A stretch of 64,000 bases of DNA from an uncultured Clostridia bacterium (lineage in GTDB: Bacteria; Bacillota; Clostridia; Peptostreptococcales; Anaerovoracaceae), in contig CALXBQ010000040.1 of assembly GCA_944386595.1 (NCBI GenBank), positions 1 through 64,000 of the forward strand, given 5' to 3'. This document shows positions 58,644 through 64,000 of the stretch, in pieces. Every line of letters starts with the position of its first letter. Within the stretch, counting starts at the first letter, position 1. The notes below the pieces were generated by a model. That model searched no databases and was not told where the DNA came from. It was given only the letters and a program-made list of their open reading frames with translations. The position numbers and the translations under genes are program-made.

Positions 58644-60151
58644 TATACCAGCGCCTCCAGCTTTCTTCTGTCGGTTTTACCGTTTCCCGTCATCGGAAGT
58701 CCGTCCGTAAAGACTATTCGCTTAGGCACCATGTACTCCGGAAGGGTCTCTTTAAGCTTCGCCTTTATCTCCCTCGAAGCCGCAAGCCGCGCTCCCGTAT
58801 CCTCCCTGAATTCCTCTTTATCCTCTCTCACCACAAAAGCCGTGAGATGCTTTACTTTTCCATCCTGATACTTCGGAATCACTGCGGCGGCGCTTATTCC
58901 GCATATATTTCCTATGTTGCACTCTATATCCCCCAGCTCAATTCTGTATCCGTGGAGTTTTACCTGCAGGTCGAGCCTGCCGTGGTAATAGAGCATTCCG
59001 TCCTTCAGGTAACCCTGATCCCCCGTTCTGTAATACAGCCTTCCGTCGGCCTTTCTGCCGAAAGCCTTTACCGTTCTCTCGGAATCCTTGTAATACCCCT
59101 TGCTCACCGTATCGCCTACGATTACGATCTCTCCGCTCTCACCGTCGATTTCTATCTCCGTTCCGGCTTTGGCGTATCCTATGGGAAGCTCTCCCTCCGC
59201 CTCGAGCATCTCTTTCGTAATCTCCGTTCCCGTAACGGCTACGGTGCTTTCCGTAGGTCCGTAGGTGTTGACTATGCGCGCCTTCGGGAATCGCTCCATC
59301 AACCTGGCCGCTGTAGTCTTGGTCAGCTTCTCTCCGCAGAACAGAAAGGCTTTCAGATCAGAAATAAGCTTGTCGTTAAAGGCTTTGTCGGAAAGGCACA
59401 TGTCCGCAAAGGACGGCGTGGACACCCAGTAGTTTATGTTTCCCCTGCCCAGGGCCTCCGTAAGCTTTGCCATATCCTTTACGGTCTCCTTGTCCAGACA
59501 GAAAAGGGTCGCTCCCGTCGTAAGGGCCGTGTACACGTCCATTACCGAAAGATCGAAGGAAAAGGGAGCCTGATTCAAAAATACGGCATTTCTCTTCTCC
59601 TCCGGACTTCCTCCCAGCGTCTCTGACCAGTCGGTAAACCTGGTGAGAGCCTGGGCAGAAATCTGCACCCCCTTAGGCTTTCCCGTGCTTCCCGACGTGA
59701 ATATGATGTAAAAGGTGTCGTCGGGCTTTACCCACTTCGATTCAGGAAATCTCTCTCCCAATCTAGCGTTTATGGCCTTCTCCATATCCTCCCGGCTCAA
59801 AACCTGCATCCCTTCGGGAAGGTTTTCAGGCTTTTCCACCCCGAGGACAAGCCTGTTTCCTACCGTTTCCGCAATATCCCTTACCCTTTCCGCCGGCATG
59901 GACATATCCACCGGACAGTATGCTCTTCCCGACTTCACACATGCCAGAAAACATACCAGCATCATCGGATCCTTGTGTCCGTATACCACCAGCGGCGTCT
60001 TGTCCTCCCCCAGAACCTCTTCCAGATACACGCTCAGCGCATCGGATTTCTCCCAAAGCTCCCCGTACGTCAGTTCCTTCTCCCCTGAAATTACCGCCGG
60101 CTGCAGCTTCCCTGCCGCAGCCGCGGCTTCAATTTTCTCTATGATAAACAT
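58643..60151 (-). CDS. dltA: DltA, D-alanine-DltC ligase
   Basis: AMP-forming ligase that activates D-alanine and loads DltC. Core motifs are FTSGSTGKPKGVQ near 150, NTYGPTESTVAV near 290 and YRTGDQGYL near 385; the C-terminal catalytic Lys is in MTGNGKTDRRKLEALV. Length 502 is typical. First gene of dltABCD-X. GAAGGGAGAAA precedes the ATG and the regulated promoter is at 60177-60248. Confidence 0.96.
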   Translation of the reverse strand: MFIIEKIEAAAAAGKLQPAVISGEKELTYGELWEKSDALSVYLEEVLGEDKTPLVVYGHKDPMMLVCFLACVKSGRAYCPVDMSMPAERVRDIAETVGNRLVLGVEKPENLPEGMQVLSREDMEKAINARLGERFPESKWVKPDDTFYIIFTSGSTGKPKGVQISAQALTRFTDWSETLGGSPEEKRNAVFLNQAPFSFDLSVMDVYTALTTGATLFCLDKETVKDMAKLTEALGRGNINYWVSTPSFADMCLSDKAFNDKLISDLKAFLFCGEKLTKTTAARLMERFPKARIVNTYGPTESTVAVTGTEITKEMLEAEGELPIGYAKAGTEIEIDGESGEIVIVGDTVSKGYYKDSERTVKAFGRKADGRLYYRTGDQGYLKDGMLYYHGRLDLQVKLHGYRIELGDIECNIGNICGISAAAVIPKYQDGKVKHLTAFVVREDKEEFREDTGARLAASREIKAKLKETLPEYMVPKRIVFTDGLPMTGNGKTDRRKLEALV

Positions 60152-60176
60152 CTCTTTTCTCCCTTCTGTGCTTCTA

Positions 60177-60248
60177 CTTATACCACAAAATAATCCCCTT
60201 GTGGGGATTGTTAAGAATTCTTAACCTTATCTTTAAGGAATCTTAAGA
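60177..60248 (-). promoter_or_regulatory. dlt promoter with operator shared with psiE
   Basis: The -10 TATAAG is at 60177-60182. Upstream lie TTAA-type direct repeats (60211-60248), whose core matches the psiE block at 5654-5690: AAGGTTAAGA, TTCTTAACAAT and a C-rich run. The gap from -10 to the first TTAAC is 27 bp in both promoters. No -35 hexamer is obvious. This is the layout expected of a two-component activator such as those responding to cationic peptides. Confidence 0.6.
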
Positions 60249-60263
60249 ATTGAGAAAGAACCT

Positions 60264-60553
60264 TCATTTTCCGAACAGATCACTGTAAGTCCCGGTACGG
60301 GCCAGCGTCAGCACCAATACGTCATTCTCGATGCGGTAGATGAGCAGCCAGTCCGGTTGGATGTGGCATTCCCGATGCCCCACCCAATCGCCGGAAAGAT
60401 CGTGGTCGCGGTTCCTCTCCGGCAGCGGCTTTCCCATCGAAAGCAGTTCCACGACCTGTTCCAGCAGTTCGATATTCAGACCGCGTTTAATAGCCTTCTT
60501 GAAGTCCTTTTGAAAGCGGTCGTATATTTGACGGTGTGCTTCGTTCTTCTCAT
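60264..60553 (-). pseudogene. yafQ: YafQ/RelE-type toxin gene, frameshifted
   Basis: mRNA-interferase toxin of a type II toxin-antitoxin pair. The ATG at 60553 overlaps the antitoxin stop (ATGA) as expected. That frame reads MRRTKHTVKYTTAFKR and soon hits a stop; the family sequence resumes in another frame as FKKAIKRGLNIELLEQVV to ECHIQPDWLLIYRIEND, with the YafQ end LARTGTYSDLF. One base seems missing near 60508 (AAAAGGAC, where AAAAGGGAC would restore the frame). The catalytic C-terminal part (His, Asp, Tyr) is intact but cannot be translated from the start. Confidence 0.8.
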
Positions 60554-60828
60554 TTCTTCAGCTCCGCAAACAGCTCGTCAAGATCGTTGTAACCTTTCAC
60601 GGACGGGTCCTTTGCGATCCTTTCCGCCTCCAACATGGCGGCGATGGTCTCCTTGTTAGGCTGTTCCAACCGCACCTCAAAGGGGATGCCGCCCTTTCGG
60701 AGCGACTGTCGCACGAAAATGTTGAACGCCGTGGTCATGTTCATGCCCAACTCGTTGAAAAGAGCATCGGCCTGTGCCTTCAAATCCGCGTCCATGCGGA
60801 TGCTGATGTTCGTTGTGTTTCCAGCCAT
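60550..60828 (-). CDS. dinJ: DinJ/RelB-type antitoxin
   Basis: Ribbon-helix-helix antitoxin, 92 residues. The N-terminal NTTNISIRMDADLKAQADAL forms the DNA-binding part and the GMNMTTAFNIFVRQSLRKGGIPF segment is the RelB/DinJ signature. It should bind YafQ and autorepress the operon. TATAAT lies at 60858-60863, next to an alternating AT run at about 60873-60890 that may include the operator. With the toxin disrupted it may be an orphan. Confidence 0.9.
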   Translation of the reverse strand: MAGNTTNISIRMDADLKAQADALFNELGMNMTTAFNIFVRQSLRKGGIPFEVRLEQPNKETIAAMLEAERIAKDPSVKGYNDLDELFAELKK

Positions 60829-61028
60829 AATATCAACTCCCTCCCGCTGGTATCTATATTATACGTTGATGCGATATATATATATATATCATTTTTTATA
60901 CATTAGCGAATCGAAAGCTCTTTTTCTTTAACGGTTTCTTGACTTTAACCATTTGCGAGGATATCATACAACTTAAGAAGCTGTTCAATGCTACATATAA
61001 ATCTTCAAAAGTTAGGTTAGGTGATGAG

Positions 61029-61778
61029 ATGAAAAGATTTAAAACAGGATTCATTGTTTTTGTATGCGCTGCGGCAGTTTTAATCCTGCTCATAGCGTAT
61101 TTTGCGGGCTCCTCAGGTGAAAACATTCCCTCTTCTGATGAGACCGGGCCCGGCGAAACATCGGACATAGACTACGAAAAATACTATGCCATATCCGTAG
61201 AAGGTTCCCGGATTGAAGATGCACTTCAGAGCATTTCAAAAAACGAATCACCGTATCCGTATCTGTATAAAACCATGAAGGTTTACACTGAGGTCCTCGG
61301 ATATTCTCCTGACCGCGCCGCTGAAACGGCATCCGATATGTATTACGAAGGCAAAGCGTTCACCTGGTATGGCAGAGAACACGGTTTTACCGTAACCGAT
61401 GACGAAGTAAAAAGCTATATAAATTCCATATTGTCAGATTATCCCGATGCAGATAACTATGAAGAATTACAAGCCGCGTGCAGCGCGAACGGCACTACTC
61501 TCGAGGAGGTGGCTTTCGATAATTTCTACACTTATAAATTGCAGCTGCTCCGCGACCGCATATACGAAGCCGAGCAGGAAAATCATCCCGAGTTTGACAC
61601 ACGGGAATCATTTAACGAATACTGGAATGATTTCAAGGCCCGAATAGTCGAGGATTATAAGAGCGCGGACGAATTTCAGTCCGTGCAGAAGGCGTGCAAA
61701 AACAGCATCACCCTCATCAATTCTGACGTCGACGCCGACAAGTCCGTTCTTTCAAAACAGGAGATATTCATAGAATAG
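61029..61778 (+). CDS. Membrane-anchored SurA/PrsA-N-like protein
   Basis: One N-terminal helix (residues about 5-25, FKTGFIVFVCAAAVLILLIA) anchors an acidic extracytoplasmic domain after a Ser/Glu/Gly linker. The helical segment with YTEVLGYSPDRAAETASDMY, EHGFTVTDDEVKSYINSIL and FDNFYTYKLQLLRDRIYE resembles the SurA N-terminal chaperone fold. The PPIase domain is absent. Start 61029 is chosen for AGGTGA upstream; an earlier ATG at 60939 has none. 249 residues. Its partner and role are unknown. Confidence 0.7.
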   Translation: MKRFKTGFIVFVCAAAVLILLIAYFAGSSGENIPSSDETGPGETSDIDYEKYYAISVEGSRIEDALQSISKNESPYPYLYKTMKVYTEVLGYSPDRAAETASDMYYEGKAFTWYGREHGFTVTDDEVKSYINSILSDYPDADNYEELQAACSANGTTLEEVAFDNFYTYKLQLLRDRIYEAEQENHPEFDTRESFNEYWNDFKARIVEDYKSADEFQSVQKACKNSITLINSDVDADKSVLSKQEIFIE

Positions 61779-61877
61779 TTTTCTTAATCAATTTTTGCCC
61801 GACATGTACCCGGTGCGCCGCGCGCTCGGAAGTGAAGCCAGATGAATGCAGGATAAAAAAGCCGCATAAGGAAAGAT

Positions 61878-61919
61878 AATCCCCTTGAACGCATGAACGT
61901 AAACAAGGGGATTGTTTTA
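61878..61919 (+). terminator. Terminator after the SurA-like gene
   Basis: AATCCCCTTG (61878-61887) and CAAGGGGATT (61904-61913) form a 10-bp stem followed by GTTTTAT, about 100 bp after the stop. It also faces the V-type ATPase genes, whose last gene here ends at 61928. Confidence 0.7.
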
Positions 61920-61927
61920 TACTGTAC

Positions 61928-62623
61928 CTACGCCTGTCCGGCGGCTTCCTTCATGGCCGCTTCATCCTTTGCACGCTTTTCGGCGATGCTTTCGGCCAGC
62001 ATCATATCCTTTACCTTCATAAGGCGTGTCTGGCTGCCGCGCTCGTTTTCGTCAAGCTTCATGGTTATGTATCTTATGGTGACCTGAAGCCTCGGAATCA
62101 TGACGTATTCCAGAGCGTTTACGCGGCGGCGGGTCTTTTCCAGCTCCGCTGCCAGAAGCTGAACCTGCTTCTCCTTTGCGGCAAGCTCCAGAAGCTTCGG
62201 AAAGAGGTCGGACAGCGCTACGATGGCGTTATCCAGTTCTCCCGACGTTCTGGCAAAGCCGTAAGGAAAGATATCAGCCGGGTTTTCAGCCTTTGTCTTA
62301 AAGGAAAATTCGGGAACGTCGACGCTCATTATATTGCGCCGGCTCACCTGAAGCTCCACGCCCTGCTTCGGAATCATGAGGGCTTCCTCCATGGCCTCGT
62401 TGCTTATTATGGCTGCGGCTACGGAGAAGTTAGCGTACACGGCTCCCAGCTCTCCTTCCACTTCCTTTCTCAGCCGTCCGTTTTCTCTGGCCAGCTCCAG
62501 GAAGTTCTTCATCAGCTCGTCCCGCTTATCCTTGAGAAGCTTGTGGCCTCTCGTGGCGGTGGCCAGGCGGCGCTTCAGCTGTGTGAGCATCATCCTGGTC
62601 GGATTTACATTCATCCTCTCCAC
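61928..62623 (-). CDS. ntpD: V-type ATP synthase subunit D
   Basis: Central-stalk subunit of the V/A-type ATPase, a long coiled coil: VNPTRMMLTQLKRRLATATRG at the N-terminus and LEYVMIPRLQVTIRYITMKLDE towards the C-terminus. Length 231 is normal. It follows subunit B by a 1-bp overlap. Confidence 0.95.
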   Translation of the reverse strand: MERMNVNPTRMMLTQLKRRLATATRGHKLLKDKRDELMKNFLELARENGRLRKEVEGELGAVYANFSVAAAIISNEAMEEALMIPKQGVELQVSRRNIMSVDVPEFSFKTKAENPADIFPYGFARTSGELDNAIVALSDLFPKLLELAAKEKQVQLLAAELEKTRRRVNALEYVMIPRLQVTIRYITMKLDENERGSQTRLMKVKDMMLAESIAEKRAKDEAAMKEAAGQA

Positions 62624-64000
62624 TACTGATCACCTGCCCGGTCGTAATACTTGTCCAGATACTCGTCGCGGATTCTCTTCAGCTCGCCCTTCGGCAGAAG
62701 TCTTAAGAGCTCCCAGCCCGTATCCAGGGTCTCCTCTATGGTCCTGTCGGTGGTGTACCCCTGGGAAACGTACTTTTCCTCGAATTCACGGCTGAACTGA
62801 GCGTATATGAGGTCGGTCTCCGAAAGAGCCGCTTCACCGAGAATTGTCATGAGCTCCAGACTCTCCTTGCCCTTTGCGTACGCGGCAAAGAGCTGGTTCA
62901 TGGTGTCGGCGTGATCCTCTCTCGTCTTTCCTTTTCCGATTCCCTTATCCTTAAGACGGGAAAGGGACGGCATTACGTCGATAGGCGGCTTTATTCCCTT
63001 TCTGAAGAGCTCTCTGGAAAGGATAATCTGTCCCTCCGTAATGTATCCGGTAAGGTCCGGAATCGGATGGGTCTTGTCGTCCTCCGGCATGGTCAGAATA
63101 GGGATCATGGTTATGGAGCCTTCGTAGCCCTTTTTCCTTCCCGCTCTCTCGTACATGGTGGCAAGGTCCGTATAGAGGTAGCCCGGGTATCCTCTTCTTC
63201 CCGGAACTTCCTTTCTTGCCGCCGAAACCTCTCTCAAAGCCTCGGCGTAGTTTGTAATGTCGGTCATTATTACGAGAACGTGCATGCCCAGGTCAAAGGC
63301 CAGATATTCGGCCGCCGTAAGGGCCATTCGCGGCGTTGCGATACGCTCTACCGCAGGGTCATTGGCCAGGTTCATGAACATTACGGTTCTGTCTATTGCT
63401 CCGGTTCTTCTGAAGTCCGATGCGAAGAAGTCCGCTTCTTCGTAGGTGATGCCTATGGCCGCAAATACTACCGCGAAGTTGCTCTCGCCGTCGAGAACCT
63501 TTGACTGTCTCGCTATCTGAGCGGCAAGCTCGGAGTGCGGAAGTCCCGATGCGGAGAATATAGGAAGCTTCTGTCCTCTTACCAGAGTATTCAGTCCGTC
63601 GATGGCGGACACGCCCGTCTGGATAAACTCCGCCGGGTAGTCTCTGGCCGCCGGGTTCATCGGAAGTCCGTTTATGTCAAGGCGCTTTTCCGCGATGATC
63701 TCAGGTCCTCCGTCGGCAGGCCTTCCCATTCCGTCAAAAACCCTTCCCAGGATTTCAGGGGAAACGGCAAGCTGCATTCCGTGTCCGGAGAAGCTTACGG
63801 CGCTGTCCTTAAGGTTTATGCCTGCGGCGCTGTCAAAGAGCTGTACCAGCACGTCCTTTCCGTTGATCTCGAGAACCTTGCAGAGTCTCTTTTCTCCCGA
63901 CGGAAGGGTTATTTCACCCAGCTCGTCGTAAGTGGCTCCTTCAACGTCCTTTACCAGCATCAGCGGGCCGGCAACTTCAGATATGGTCTTATATTCTTTA
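62623..64000 (-). CDS. ntpB: V-type ATP synthase subunit B (5' end outside window)
   Basis: Non-catalytic nucleotide-binding subunit of the V/A-type ATPase hexamer. Landmarks are [19 protein letters not shown] near 130 and [16 protein letters not shown]. The frame stays open to the right edge, where residues [13 protein letters not shown] precede the first internal Met, as in complete homologues; the true start lies just beyond 64000. The complex either makes ATP or pumps ions; together with Rnf it would handle the ion gradient. Upstream subunits are expected in the adjoining sequence. Confidence 0.96.
   Translation of the reverse strand, partial: KEYKTISEVAGPLMLVKDVEGATYDELGEITLPSGEKRLCKVLEINGKDVLVQLFDSAAGINLKDSAVSFSGHGMQLAVSPEILGRVFDGMGRPADGGPEIIAEKRLDINGLPMNPAARDYPAEFIQTGVSAIDGLNTLVRGQKLPIFSASGLPHSELAAQIARQSKVLDGESNFAVVFAAIGITYEEADFFASDFRRTGAIDRTVMFMNLANDPAVERIATPRMALTAAEYLAFDLGMHVLVIMTDITNYAEALREVSAARKEVPGRRGYPGYLYTDLATMYERAGRKKGYEGSITMIPILTMPEDDKTHPIPDLTGYITEGQIILSRELFRKGIKPPIDVMPSLSRLKDKGIGKGKTREDHADTMNQLFAAYAKGKESLELMTILGEAALSETDLIYAQFSREFEEKYVSQGYTTDRTIEETLDTGWELLRLLPKGELKRIRDEYLDKYYDRAGDQ

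Overview
The window looks like chromosomal DNA of an anaerobic, low-to-mid GC Gram-positive bacterium of the class Clostridia. The evidence is an rnfCDGEAB operon, a V-type ATP synthase (B and D subunits at the right edge), a dlt operon for D-alanylation of teichoic acids, a B12-dependent class II ribonucleotide reductase, a thiolase, an ornithine/alanine-racemase-family enzyme and Firmicute-type BirA and NrdR operators. A family such as Anaerovoracaceae is possible but is only an inference. Coding density is high and most genes lie on the minus strand.

Layout. 1-21: the first seven codons of a leftward CDS that runs off the window. 103-5440: a cobalamin/siderophore-type ABC importer downstream of glnS and a PsiE-like membrane protein. 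6014-10410: patatin-like lipase and AddA. 10541-12909 (plus): gpmI and a methyltransferase. 13172-20365: lysS with an extra tRNA-binding domain, greA, an ornithine-racemase-like enzyme and a giant tandem acyl-CoA synthetase. 20731-22571: a small Cys-motif protein, bioY under a BirA operator, and deoD. 22651-27730: the Rnf complex. 27808-33130: a DMT exporter, thiolase, DUF2156 protein, SurE and a sirtuin. 33210-39931: nrdJ, ligA and pcrA. 39997-49545: a peptide uptake and D-aminopeptidase locus with a sigma-54 activator and a near-consensus -24/-12 promoter. 49546-50418: a long non-coding stretch with a cobalamin riboswitch that has its own promoter and terminator but no obvious target gene. 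50419-54529: two flavoproteins, a DUF308 protein and a Usp-like protein. 54648-55874 (plus): dinB, apparently leaderless. 55913-60151: dltABCD plus an unlisted 33-residue DltX-like gene. 60264-60828: a DinJ/YafQ toxin-antitoxin pair with a frameshifted toxin. 61029-61778: a membrane-anchored SurA-like protein. 61928-64000: V-type ATPase D and B.

How the parts work together. Rnf and the V-type ATPase couple ferredoxin oxidation to ion gradients and ATP. The ABC importer and the riboswitch bear on cobalamin, which NrdJ needs. The Opp operon with two M55 D-aminopeptidases and a sigma-54 regulator points to controlled use of peptides, probably including D-residue peptides. The dlt operon and the psiE-glnS unit share a conserved operator-like block at identical distance from their -10 boxes, which suggests one response regulator for both.

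The most notable non-genic features are the orphan riboswitch unit, three copies of a ~188 bp imperfect palindrome in intergenic gaps, the shared dlt/psiE operator, and two short-period tandem arrays. All calls come from reading the sequence and from family knowledge; no database search was possible.
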